In this document: positions 37,501 to 49,787 of the stretch, one piece after another
Layout of the letters: the number at the start of each line of letters is the position of its first letter
Position numbering within the stretch: the stretch's first letter is position 1
Assembly: GCA_904063045.1 (NCBI GenBank)
Contig: CAJFCJ010000028.1
Location: 62,001 to 126,000 of the forward strand
Reading direction: 5' to 3'
DNA length: 64,000 nucleotides
Source of the DNA: Dimorphilus gyrociliatus
Lineage: Eukaryota > Annelida > Polychaeta > Dinophilidae
Made by a program: the position numbers and the translations under genes
Notes under the pieces: model-generated
What the model was told of the DNA's origin: nothing
Seen by the model: only the letters and a program-made list of their open reading frames with translations
The model's database searches: none

Positions 37501-40500
37501 ATTCTAAGCTTTATGCGGAAAAATATATAGACATTTCTCTTGATCCGCAAGAGAGTGTAGATAATAGATGTGCGCTATGTAACAGATGCTGTAAATGTAC
37601 TATTTATTAATGCTATAAGATAGTATATGGCATTTGGGAAAGAAATGATATATAACTTATCTTCTAACCTTAAAAAATGTTTAGCACCGATAGGTAAAAA
37701 CATCTACTAATTGGTAAAAGAGTATATCAACGTAAACGTAACTTACCGATTAGCGGAGAAGTAGCATCGGCAAATATACAAACGACAACGTGATTCCTAA
37801 AAGAAAGATTAGCAGCCTGTTCTCTTTCTATGATGCACGAGTGAATTGCTCGTTCTTGGCACCAATGGAACATTCCGGTTGAATCCAATAGCTTTGTATC
37901 AACGGTAATATCTTCGTGCGTAGTTGAGGTTTTCGTTTGTGTCGTGCTATCTATAACTTCGTAATCAAATGCAGGTACAGAGGCTGTCTGACCAGATGGT
38001 ACACGGCACTTGCATCTCTTTATAGCTCTTTCCTCTTCAACATCAAAATGACATTTGACGCAATAGTAGCAGGCTCTTTTAACCTCGTCTGCGCTTTCGG
38101 CGATAAAGAAACCCTGCGTATCAGCCTCAATACGTACATTTACGCCTGGATTGATAGCTATACATGAATCTGTTTGAGTTTTAGATCTGTAATTCCTCGC
38201 TTCGATCGCTATTAATAACAATTTTAGTTTAACAAAGCAGAGCTCCGCAGCCTCTGGAAAGTTTAGACCTACAAAAGCTGGACTGAGGTATTCTGTATAC
38301 ATTTCCATGCCAGTGCCTCTTAGGTAATCGTTTTGCCAGTGTGCTCTATCAGACCCAGATTTAAAGGCTCGCATAGTAAATAAATTAGCCATCAGTGTCG
38401 AAAAACCGGGAGCTAAGACTGATTGCGCAATAAAACCCAACTTAAGTTCCGCTAAGCAAACAGCGTCGTCACCCCTTTTCCAATCCCAACTAGGAATGTT
38501 TAAAAGATATGCTTTGTTATGATACTGCAATAGCTGAATGATAACTTTTATATCCGAATGGTAATTTTTTATTGAAATAACTCTCATTATGTTAGTTGCA
38601 TCTTCAGAATCGGGATCATCGCAGTATTTATTAGCTAAAACTAGGCAAGCATCAGCAGCCTTAATGGAAACTCTTTCCAAATCGTTCGAATCCATAACTG
38701 AACCTTGAAAGAATTCTACTTGAGTGAAATGTCGTTTAAATAGACCTTCCAACTCTAAATCAGGCTCTTTGCGGTGCATAATTACAAGTTGAACATCAAC
38801 ATCTTCACGGTCTTTGTGAAGAAAGTCTGACATAAAGTTGGATACTGATTCATAAGTTATATGACCACATACGATAATATGGCTGAAACACAAAAGAATT
38901 GTTAATTAGTACGGCTCTGTGTATGCTTGTGCACAAAGCATAAATCTATTCATCTTCTACAGCTGAATAAACGGTTTTCTAAGAAAAAATTGCGTTTCTA
39001 CTAATCAATAATTCTCTTGTCCCCTCTTTTCTATCTCTCTATGCGTCCTAAAAAAAATACCGTACAATCTCAAGTTTTTTAAAGTTAATTGTTGAGTTGA
39101 GACTATTTGATTTTGTTTTATTATTGTAGCATAAAAGATATCGCTACTTTGCTGTCACTCTTGGTCGATTCCGGATATTAAGAGATTAATTAAATATGCA
39201 AAAGAACGGTGTATACATAAACTATAGTGGCAAATTCGTACATAATCCTAGATAGTTGCTTTTTCTTCCTCTTTTCTCCTTTCTAAATTTTTCGACTATT
39301 CGATCGCCTGTATTTAATAGAATTGTGCAAAAACAAATTTTCCCCTTTATCTTTCCTCGACTCATCGTCTTATCTACTCTGTTAATAAAAGGTTATATTT
39401 ATAATATAATATATATATATATATTTATATATTATACATATATACTAATATATGGTATATATTTCTTATACACTTCGTAAATATTAGTCTGTTTGCCTAA
39501 TGTTTTTTTTCTCAAGTCCTATTCGTATAAAAAAAAATTAAACTAACTGATCTCAATATAAGCTATGTTTTCTATTAATAATACTATATGATAAATCGTC
39601 AACATTGTCGTGTTGATAGGCGTAATTCAAAATGGATCACGTGATTCTATTAAATACACTGGATTGAGTGAAAAAGCAAAGGTCGAAGGGTAGATTATGA
39701 AAAAAAAAAGCAGGAAGTTTATCTTACCGTTTTCCATGTTCCTTCTTATATGTGCCAGTATATTTACTAAAAGTGAATGATATATTTAGACTAAAATTAT
39801 TATTGTTGTGTACTTTACCTTCTAGTTCCTAGAATGTTTACGATTTCTGGAATTAAGTTAATTAAAGAATTTTAACAATCTATTCTCTAAAATTAAGCCT
39901 ACCTGGAACGAACGATGCGAACATAGCCTGCAAATAAAAACGAAATCTGTATAAATTATATATGGCAAACAATGTGGATGCACTTTTTAAACGATTCATG
40001 TGCCTGGCAAAAAAAATTTATACACTGTTGTATTTTTTGCAGTAGAAACATTATATATCAGTTTTAAACTTCAAGATCAATTGAATTATAAAAAGAAATT
40101 AGGTCGAAGTAGCTAGTTTTCTAAAAAGGGCCTATAAACTGGATAGCAGCTGGCGTGGCCTCCTAAACTTATATTTGTAGATCTATGTATATGTTATGCA
40201 GAGGACTAACCAGCATTTTACAAATTTATATATATATTGTATTTAGTTTATTCATGTCATTAGCTACTCTAAAATTGGTGACTAATTAAATTCTGTTTTT
40301 TTTTTTAATGGAACATTTCGAGATGGAAATTCTATTTGCAATGTGTTGAATATTAATAATTGTTATTAAACAATTTATTAGGTTTAATCACTTTTAACAG
40401 CTTGTTAATCCTTAATAATTGTTTCTTTTGGGAAGCGACTAATTGGTTTCCTTAAATAAACAAAGCTAGAGTAAAATTTTGGCTAATTTTGCAGTAAAAC

Positions 40501-43500
40501 TAAAATCTAATTTCTTTTATTAATTTCGCTCTTTCTCTCTCTCTTTCTGTCGTTTTATAACGTGAATAAAAAGTTAAAACAGAATTATTCCCATTCCAGT
40601 TTGTCTTACAAATTAACCTGGTAAACATTTGTTTTGTGTCGTCTTTCGTCTATTTTATATATACGAAACGATAAACGGTTCTTGCAAACTTGAAATAAAT
40701 AAATAAATAAAATCCTACCAGAGCTCCAAGGATGAAAAATATCATGAAAAATCTTCCCAAGCTTGTAACGCATTGTATATCTCCAAATCCAACAGTTGAC
40801 ATTGTAACTAACATAAAGTAGACACATTCCCAATAGGTTAAGTCTTGACCATTGCTAAAATTCTCAAATGGATCCCCGGAATTTTCTAATAAATGTATAA
40901 ATCCGGCAGCAGTAAACCAAATTGATATCAAATTAGAAAGTAATTGAGATAATCTTATTGAATTGGATGTTTTCAAAATATTTAAGTATTGCAAAACATC
41001 AGGGATTGACATTAGTCTTAGCACTCTTGTGAACCGTAGGCCTAGCCAATTTCGATTCAAGTAGATAGCAACAAAAGATGGTGGAATAGTAAAGTAGTCG
41101 ACGAAAGAATATAATTCGAATAGGAACCAGAGTTTGTCCGGTGCGGCGACTAATCGAATAAAGAAGTAGACCATGAAAAAGATATTGAACGCCAGATCGA
41201 CTTGTTGTGTTGTAGACTGCGACCATCTTTCGCAAGATTCCACTTTCTCCCTGTATAATAAATAAGTATATACTTTTAATCTAGGACAAAAACATTAAAG
41301 ATTGCGGTAATTGTTATTTTTGCTGAAGCTAATCGCTGGAAGGCGCTAGGATTGTAAGAGTTAAAAATCTAGTCTCGTTATCTATGAAGAGTAGATAGAC
41401 AGGATAAAAAAAAGTAGGAATAGAAAAAATTGAGAAGAAGGTTGTTAGATTGGCCAGCAATTGAAGGGATTTTCTTAGACGTTATTTTTACGTGCTGGCC
41501 GAAAAATTTAAATCAGATGTAGGATATCCGAAAGGTTTATATTCTTACGAATGCAACAGTTTTTCATTTATCAACTTTCCCCCTAGAAATTGTATAACTG
41601 GCTTTCTAAGGAAACTTTCTTTTTATTTTTCTATCTTTTCCTTACCTCTATCCATACTTTATCCCATCTCTCTCTCTCTCTCTCGCTCTCTCTCTCTCTT
41701 TCTCTATCAGACATTCCTAATAAGCTTGGCAGAATGTAAATAAATATAATAGAATAACCTTAGAAAGAAAAATCATCAATTTTCACTCCTTCTTAATATG
41801 TTGTAACCTATTATATTTCAAAATTGCATTCTTGATTTCTATCTTAAAAAAATAGCCTCTAGAAATTTTTAAATTTTCTAAGGCTAAAGAATTCTTGCAA
41901 GAAAATTATAAACAAAAAATTACTTTATCGACCACCCCTAGGTAAAGGTCAAACGAATGAGTGAAATACTTAAAGTTGATCTATTTTGCAAAACAGAAAA
42001 GATAGAATGAACCTGTTAATTACTTTATTAATTAAACAAGTGACATAAATAAACGCTTTTTGTTTCGTAGTTTCAAAGGTTGTATCTGTTATACACCTGT
42101 AGACCTATAATTAGGTCAGTACATTTTTTACAATATATGCTAAACGTCTTTTAAAATAAGAAGCGTCTCTTTTTGAAACTGTATCATAAAAATTTCTTTT
42201 CTTTGTATACTAAATTCTTCAACCAGAATTATTTTGTTATTTTTTATACAGAAGTAATTTGTCAATATTATGATAAAATTCAAAAGTATGTTAATCCCTT
42301 ATTGTATTGAGAATAATACTTTCTATAATAGCTAGCCATTTTCTGCTCGAAGTTCTACAGGATTGTTTAAAAAAAATTACACCTGTCTAGTCTGAAGAAA
42401 AATAGCATTGAAAATAGAGAAAGATAAATAGAGAAATGTAGGAGTTAAAGGGAGGAGAGCAGAGAGTAGGAGTGAGAGAGATAGAGATAGAGAAAGAAAT
42501 AGTATAATCTCAGAAGCAGAGAATGAGCAATTAACCATTTATTTATATCGATTTTCGATATTAATCCTCTATAAACGTTTAATTCCTACATTTATGAGTT
42601 TTACTATCAACTTTTTAAAAAAATACTAAAAGAATATTTCAAAGTTTCAAGTCAAAATACGGTTATGACCTTTAGAAAGCGGCTGCCTTTGATTTTCCAA
42701 ACGTCGAGAGAATAAAAATAACGGTGAGTGGAAAGAGAGAGAGAGAAAGTATGAAGGGAGGGGAGAAATAAAAGAACCAATGCCTATCAAAATTTCAAAA
42801 GTTTCAAATAGTTCTCTGTTTGAGCAATCGTTCATTTTAACTTATCAACAAAAGATTGAAAGTTTTTGTTGATATACTGTAACTTATTTCAGTTATTTCA
42901 ACATGTTTCAATAATAATCGATTGCATTTGAAACAATCAACGAGCTGTTGCAGTTGTACTATAAAAAAAATTGACTTGTGTTTTTTATTTTTATTGTAAA
43001 AAGTTGATATTTTTTTTCTATATTATTATTATTTTTTTAATTATTTCCATTATTATAAATTTGATGCGAATTATATAAGAAAATAAAAAGTGTTAATGCT
43101 AAATCGTAATATAAGAAAAGCTGAATAAATTATTAATATAGGATTACTTAGCAACAGTAGTACAGCCACTTACTAAGGACCTTAGTGAGAGTTGTTGAAT
43201 CATACTAATTACCATTAAATTGTGAAAACAAGTAATAACTTATAAATTGTGTAAATTTAAGGCCGATAGGATTTGCTTTTTTTGTTTACGAAACTGCCTA
43301 ATACATTCTTTTTTTGTCTAAATATTCTAGTATACTTCCGAAAAAACTTACGTAGAAGCATCAATAAAGTAAATTATTAAAGATGAAATGCTCAAGAAGA
43401 ATACTAGGACAACCTGAAAGAACAAAAGGACTATTTATAATAGTATTTGATTAGTTTAACACACAAACCAGTATCCGACCAGTCGTTGTCTGACCCGATA

Positions 43501-43783
43501 TCAATTCTCCAGCCCAATCTTTCGCTTCTGTTAACCAACCTATTTCTGCTTCCGCGGAATGATTTCTTGAAGATATGGAATGCTTCCGTCCAATTTTTGA
43601 ACTTAATAAGGTTAAACGATGCTGGTATATCCATGATACAATTCGCCAGGATAAAACGAGGACGAGGCCAGCAAAGAAAGTAATGAGGGAAGAAGATAAA
43701 AAAGCGTACCAATGTCTATCAGCTAGACAATCAACTGGACTTGGAGATGTGAACGGTACGGACTGGTTGCAGTTTACCGCCAT
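34569..43783 (-). CDS. KCNMA1 (slo): Slo1-type large-conductance Ca2+-activated K+ channel
   Basis: BK channel, predicted 1030 residues. Exons: 43469-43783, 43352-43413, 40719-41250, 39903-39927, 39819-39846, 39728-39766, 37747-38882, 36326-36696, 35439-35894, 34569-34697, all in phase. S0 ([14 protein letters not shown]) and [10 protein letters not shown] open the protein, with S1 next ([18 protein letters not shown]). S4 reads [19 protein letters not shown]. The filter is STVGFGD (40781-40795); most Slo1 channels have GYG. S6 AMFASFVP and its linker are split over three micro-exons of 25, 28 and 39 nt. RCK1 has [16 protein letters not shown] and [16 protein letters not shown]2 has the calcium bowl [23 protein letters not shown], split by an intron after the Gln. 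The C-terminus is short (43 residues after DR), with FCLRPF and a run of seven Arg, unlike the long vertebrate tail. Expressed in excitable cells in other animals. Confidence 0.95.
41667..41705. repeat. (CT)n tract in Slo intron
   Basis: Interrupted CT repeat in the 2.1-kb second intron of slo. Confidence 0.8.
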
Positions 43784-44391
43784 CGGGAATTCTTCATATC
43801 CAATGCGTATTAACTATCCTGCTTTATAACTCGTCGCTTTATGAATTGTTGGACGTTTCGTAATCCGCACTAGGTACCGCCATTTAACCAACTAGTCTCC
43901 CGTAGCACATTTTCGTTCTCTCATTATGAATACGGAACAATGTACCAGGCTAAGAAAATAAAATGGATAAAACCCAAAGAAAAGAATGAAAAACTTTAAC
44001 ATCTTTTATTTGTATATAGATATAGTTAAATAACAGTATTTCCAAGGTAAATGAAAGGTTTTATGTAATTTCTATAAAATATTTAACACGTTTTTCTTAT
44101 TAGGTATTATTTATTGTTGATTTTATTATAAAGATATAAAACGACGTTAGTAACATTTACTTTCATAGTAAAAGGACATACATTTATATACTAATACATA
44201 TATTTGCTAATTATTCAAGGCTATTCACTTTGAACTCGATAAAAATCAAAAGAACCATTAATTGAAGTATCTGTTTATTTATTTAGACAAATCCACGAAA
44301 AAATTCTATATTTAATGACGTCATCAGACAATTCAATCTTAATGTGTTTGTACAAATAAATGCACTGTATAAAGATTTTATATATTAAATA
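43784..44391. promoter_or_regulatory. Divergent promoter region Slo / secreted protein gene
   Basis: About 600 bp between divergent start codons. No TATA box assigned; AT-rich on the right side. Confidence 0.4.
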
Positions 44392-46228
44392 ATGCGTCTA
44401 GTGTACATCATTTTTACGACAATCTTTTACAAAAGTGTACAATTCAGCCTAGTTAATGCTGACAAATGTGCATGCACTCAAAAAGCTGGTATGATTTTGA
44501 TAAATTGTTATCCTGATCATAGGAAAACTAAATCACAAGTCTGTTTGCATGAAAATGAAAGATTCCTGGAAAAGGTTGAAGCTATAATAATAAGGTGTGA
44601 TGGTAATAGACGACTAAACAAGCGAAGAATGGATATAAGTGTTAATTTTAAGATTATTCATTCATTATATGTGACAAACTGCGGTCAAACCGAAATTCGG
44701 TTGTCTGGAGCCGATAATAGTAGTGTTCTATCTTACAAGGAAGGAAATCCTGTAAGCGTATCTTAAGAAATACGATAAATTCATTAGATGGCGCCACCTG
44801 GAAGTGTTAGCCAATTTAAATAATTAGAAATGTATATTATTACAAGGAAATGGCCTAACACCAGTCCAAAATGAGCTATTTTATATAAATAGATAATATA
44901 TCTTTTCTTCGTTTTCCATTTAAAACAAATAAGTAAATCTCTTTGATAGAAATCGGCAAGGATTCATGTTATTGATACCTACAAACTCCCTTGCATACCG
45001 ATTGGAGATGTGAATATAGAAATTTATTTTACCTTTACTACGGCTTTTGCGAGGAAAAGAGCAGACTATGATAAAAATAAAGATGAATACGAAATAAATT
45101 ATGATGTTCTATTTACAACCAATTGCCCATATCTAAAAAATAGCTCAAGAATTAACCTTATCAAAGTACGTTGCAAAAGATTGTAAGCTCGTATAATATA
45201 AAAAGTAAAAATAAAAAGATATATTTGAAATAGCCTTACACAACAGTATTCAGTATCTATTCTATTCAATTTATAGTATATAGCATAGATAAATAGCGCT
45301 TTTCTTTCTTATAAATTCATTCAAGGCACTTTTTATAATTAAAAATCAGGTGGATGTAAGTAGGACGTATGTCAGATATTTACTTCTCCGTTTGGATAAT
45401 ACTGAAAAAATATCTCATTTTAAAGATATTCGATTTGGTTTTTCTACAATAATTAATTTGAAAATTGATTCAGAAAAGAAGGAAAAAGAATTTAAAAGAA
45501 TATTTGTTAAGAATGTCAACTCCGTTAGATCATTTTTATTCCATAATTGTAGTTATAGTAAAGTTTATACGATAACTCAAGCCTTGGGAAAGAAATATAG
45601 AAATTTGAATAAGCCATCGTTATGGACAGATAAATGTAGTTATGACTTTTCATATTTACGCATTTTGAGAAACTGCAGTACTCATTTTTATCATTATCAA
45701 CGTAAAATGAATAAATTAAGAGAGAACTTTATTAATCACGAAGTTAACTTCTTACTTCGATTAAGACGAAATAGATACGATTTTGCAAAAACTATTGACC
45801 TTGGTAGAAATTTCGATAATCAAGCAAGTCAACTGAGACTTAAAATTCTACAAGATCTTCCTTCCATAAAACGTACATTTGAATATGAATATGCCGTCAA
45901 AACGATGGATGATCGTCAAGATATATTTTATTTTTTATCTCCATCATTTTCTGACGAAAGTATAAAATATATTTCGAGATGCTGCCAATCAGGAAAGCGT
46001 GCTTGTATTGGAAAGGACAGTTCTCTATGTTGGTCATTAGCAAGTTTCTACTTTAGTATGGATTTTTACTTTCCTGATAGATATTTTTCCACAAATGAAA
46101 GCGAATTAAGGCGGCTGAGAATGTTACGTGCAGAGGCATATGATTACGAAATTGCAATGGCGAATAAACCTAATTCAAAATTATTCAAATTGATTAGTAC
46201 TTTCTTAGTGATTTTACTTAGTCTTTAA
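44392..46228 (+). CDS. Unknown secreted, possibly GPI-anchored protein
   Basis: Predicted 484 residues in three phase-0 exons: 44392-44751, 44950-45165, 45350-46228. A signal peptide is clear (MRLVYIIFTTIFYKSVQFSL, cleavage near NADK), and the next residues are CACTQ. At least ten cysteines are scattered along the chain, with CC...CIG...LCW near residue 400. The C-terminus ends in about 15 hydrophobic residues (LFKLISTFLVILLSL) right at the stop after a polar stretch (ANKPNSK), which suits a GPI-attachment signal or a very short tail anchor. The middle region is basic (RRNRYDF) and helical. I recognise no domain. It could be a lineage-specific surface protein. Confidence 0.6.
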
Positions 46229-47694
46229 ATATTAAATTAAGAGTTATATAAATAACTAGTATAAAAGTAAAATAATTAAAACTGTTAGGTAAGTTAATTA
46301 CTTCTCAACACCATTCAACTTTTAAATTAATCTTTAGTTAAAATAGATGATTAACCTCAAACTCAAATTTATCCACTTTATTGATCTTACAAGAAATATA
46401 GGGCGAGGAAATGAATGAGTACATCTTCTAAAGTAATGTATATACCTCCACTAATAAAGTTAATAGTCTATTCGTAATAGTTTTTACTTCTAACACAGAC
46501 ATTCTGTTATCTTTGGGAGTATTATTTTCTTAGTAAAATTATATAAGCATCAGTAGAAAAATCACTTAACATTAAAATTCGTTTATCATATATAAAGATA
46601 TATGAGAAATATTTGTATTTTTTTTGTATAGTTTTTGTTAAATATAATAAATAAGATTCTATCAAAAATGATATAGAAAAAAGCCTATTTACAACATAAA
46701 AACGGATTTGAGCCATCAAAAAGAAATTAGATACAAATTAAGCATCAAAAGATATATTCAAGAATCTTTCTAAATTAGGTAGGAAAATTGATTTCAGAAG
46801 AGAAATTAATTAGGATGAAGTATTCTTGGAAAATTAATCAAACGGAAACTTCAATAGATAGTCAAATACGAATGACATTAAATAGTCTTTGGCTTCTTGA
46901 AAAGAGAATATTTTTTATGCGTTGTTTATTCTTAGAATATATATAAATCAAGGCAGGATCCTATATATATACTATGCATACCAAAATGAAATACCTTATC
47001 TCCAACTGCAGCATCAGGGTATCGCTATATCTCATAGTAATAATCGTAAAAAGGAATTGGAAGAGAAACTGGATAAGTGCCAAATTTATACGTATTTCTA
47101 TGATTGGAATGGTGAAAAATTTTTTGGATAAGTATCATAAATTCAGCTTAAATGAATAAAACAGAATTAGGTTAATATTACAAGTATTTAGGATACAAAA
47201 CCCAATTTAAAGTGTATAACATTTTCATATTTAACCTAATGTTTACTGAAACACAACTTTAGTCAATAGCTGTTTCTATCATCGATAAAATCTTTGACAA
47301 TTACCTAAAATATGTTAGAATAGGTTCAACTATTGGATATATCAATGGTAATATCCTATTCGGTCATTGGTTTAATGACCTCAAATTTCCCCCATTCCTC
47401 CCAGCTATTAAGGGAACTATTTGGGGTAAAGCACAAAACAGAAAATCAAAAATACATGTTAATGTAGTCAATTAACATCGGAAAGACTTTAATAATTGAT
47501 GATTTTAGTAAATGGACCATTGGTGTAGGTATTTTTATTCCTTTTTTTCTATAGCATTTTATAAGCAGTGAAAAGCAGGTAATGTATAAAGAAAGTTTAA
47601 AAAAATAATAATCATTTAATAGATTTATAAATAATAAAAGTCTCATTTAGAGGTAATGCCCTTTATACACCTCTGAGTTCATTCGATCTCAATC
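46229..47694. other. Intergenic, no supported gene
   Basis: About 1.5 kb, AT-rich. Short overlapping frames near 46922-47159 have no homology or splice support. I see nothing else in it. Confidence 0.4.
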
Positions 47695-48492
47695 ATGCAA
47701 TCCGATCACGAATTGATAAAAGCTCTCCAGAATGATAATATACGCAGTGTTGACAATTTTTTCCTATCAATGTCAAAGATAAAAATTACTGGCCCTACTT
47801 TGTTAGCTGCAGTAGTTCATAATAATTATGAAAATTCAATTCGTACTTTGAGAAATATGGTTCGCCACAAAGTTGATATAAACTATCAAGATGAACAAGG
47901 CAAAAGTGCACTAATGTTTGCCGTCGAAACGGGAAGAATTGAAACTATACGCTTACTAGCTAAATATGAAAATTGCAATCCTAATATTGAATGTAAAGAT
48001 GGTACCAGAGCAATACATATAGCTGTAAAGAAGGACGATGATAGAATCCTCAGCCTACTTATAAATACTAATTTTTATCCTTACTTATTGGAAGTAAACT
48101 GTCCCGATAAGAGAGGAAAAACGCCACTAAATTTGGCATCTGAAAGAGATCATTCGAAATGTGCTGTAATATTATGGAACGAAGGTCTCGCCGATACCTC
48201 CGTACTCTGCCGTGAGTTTCCTCGGAAATGTTCAATTCAATCAATTACGTTAGATGGATTGCAAACAGTCGATCCAGAATCTAAAAAATCTACAATTGAC
48301 AATTGTCTACTATCTCCTAGATCTATTCACCGCAATCCACCAACTGAGAAGAAATCCAAAAAGTTGAATAGAAGTAATACAGAAAATCATACTGTCTATT
48401 TAAGTAAAAAAATCTTAAATCGAGTCAAGTCTGTAACACCTAAATTGGAGAAAAAAGAAACTTTATACACTCGAATATCTGTCGACGATTAA
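47695..48492 (+). CDS. Ankyrin-repeat protein, single exon
   Basis: 265 residues, no introns. At least three ankyrin repeats are seen: DEQGKSALMFAVETGRIETI (about 65-97), DGTRAIHIAVKKDDDRILSL (about 101-132) and DKRGKTPLNLASERDHSKCA (about 139-170), with a degenerate unit before them. The C-terminal 90 residues are basic and Ser-rich without a known domain (KKSKKLNRSN). A cytosolic binding role is likely, partner unknown. It sits 430 bp upstream of SPEF1 on the same strand. Confidence 0.75.
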   Translation: MQSDHELIKALQNDNIRSVDNFFLSMSKIKITGPTLLAAVVHNNYENSIRTLRNMVRHKVDINYQDEQGKSALMFAVETGRIETIRLLAKYENCNPNIECKDGTRAIHIAVKKDDDRILSLLINTNFYPYLLEVNCPDKRGKTPLNLASERDHSKCAVILWNEGLADTSVLCREFPRKCSIQSITLDGLQTVDPESKKSTIDNCLLSPRSIHRNPPTEKKSKKLNRSNTENHTVYLSKKILNRVKSVTPKLEKKETLYTRISVDD

Positions 48493-48924
48493 GTACTCTA
48501 CAAACTGTCAGAAGATATCAGTCATTTTATTTATATTATACTGTCATATTTTCGTAGGTAACGAGGAAATTATAGACATAAAAATAAATTAGATTGTATC
48601 TTTGAGATTATTAATGAGGCTTTATAGACGAGAAATACAAATGTTTCAAACGGCTTTAAAATGTTTCATTTTTTCATAAAAATGTAATATATTTATTGAT
48701 TTAATTAAATGTAATATTGTCTATATGTCTAACAACGATAACAATTGATTTATTGATAGAATTCGGAATACGGATGAAAATACGAAAACATCTAGACGAC
48801 TTGTGTACGTACCTTCGTCTCTATAGCAACAGGCCGCTTTGCTGTGTTCACTAATAACTACATGTTTTTTTTCATATTTTCCAAATAAATCAGTTTAAAT
48901 TAATAATCATCTTAAAATTAAGGA
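48493..48924. promoter_or_regulatory. Region between ankyrin gene and SPEF1
   Basis: 432 bp. The segment gtctctatagcaacaggc near 48817-48834 resembles an X-box (RFX site: GTNNCC AT-spacer RGYAAC), fitting the ciliary gene downstream (about 90 bp before its ATG). AT-rich otherwise. Confidence 0.4.
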
Positions 48925-49608
48925 ATGGAAATTTTATCGGCTGATATCATCCAGGAATTTAATGATTTAACTCTCAGGGCATTATACGCCTGGATTGATG
49001 GAATTCCAATAAGTAAACCAAAAAGAAATTTTGCAAGGGACTTTTCAGATGGTGTTATGGCGGCAGAGATTATTAAGCACTTCTTCCCACTGCTAGTCGA
49101 ATTACATAATTATACACCAGCCAACGGTACAAGAACCAAAGAAAGTAATTGGACAGTTTTAAATAGAAAAGTTCTTTCCCGATTAAAGATTCAAGTCGAC
49201 CCTGATTTAATCCGGCAGATTGCTCAGTGTAAAGCTAGAGCAGCTGAAAGTTTTCTCTTGTGTCTTAAAAGACGTGTGGAAGCAACTATGGCCGAATACG
49301 GACCAAATTTTTCAGTATACACAAAACTAAAAGCGGAACCAACAACAAAAGGGAAAAAGGCACATAATAACTATAATGTATCCAACAATACTAACAATCA
49401 ATTTGAAATGGAGCCAAAAAGCTTTGAAAGAGAGATTCCGAAACAGCAATTAATAGATAAAGAAGAAGAAATTCGACGTAGAGACGAAACTATTAAAGTT
49501 TTACAAGCGAAAGTTAATAAACTGGAACAGTTGTTACAGTTAAAAGAATTAAGGATTGAAGACTTAACAACGAGACTGAAAAATACGAAAGGCGTTCAAA
49601 TTATATAA
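48925..49608 (+). CDS. SPEF1: SPEF1/CLAMP, calponin-homology ciliary microtubule protein
   Basis: Single-exon 227-residue protein. Residues 12-120 form the SPEF1 calponin-homology-like domain: LYAWIDGIPISKPKRNFARD, FSDGVMAAEIIKHFFP, HNYTPANGT, SNWTVLNRKVLSRLKIQVDP. A Gln/Asn-rich linker and a C-terminal coiled coil (about 175-222: KEEEIRRRDETIKVLQAKVN) complete the usual architecture. SPEF1 bundles and stabilises microtubules in the central pair of motile cilia and at apical cell junctions. Length matches human SPEF1 (236). The absence of introns is notable in an intron-rich neighbourhood and could point to an old retrocopy origin. Confidence 0.92.
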   Translation: MEILSADIIQEFNDLTLRALYAWIDGIPISKPKRNFARDFSDGVMAAEIIKHFFPLLVELHNYTPANGTRTKESNWTVLNRKVLSRLKIQVDPDLIRQIAQCKARAAESFLLCLKRRVEATMAEYGPNFSVYTKLKAEPTTKGKKAHNNYNVSNNTNNQFEMEPKSFEREIPKQQLIDKEEEIRRRDETIKVLQAKVNKLEQLLQLKELRIEDLTTRLKNTKGVQII

Positions 49609-49787
49609 TAAAATAAGTAGAATAGATACATTTATTATGAGAATAAATATATCATTCAAACTATAAGTTAAAGCTTACTTTAGACTAAAATGTTTATTGA
49701 ATTAAAATGAGTTCCTATAGCACACATTCTTTCATATTACATTAATAACAAGTCCCATACTATAAAGGTCATCGTCATCTAATTCTT

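Noticed and set aside
43447-43829. Plus-strand ORFs near the Slo first exon
   Set aside because: Antisense shadow of the S0 exon.
46922-47159. Overlapping small ORFs in the 46-47.7 kb gap
   Set aside because: Overlapping frames, low-complexity Ile/Tyr composition, no homology or signals.
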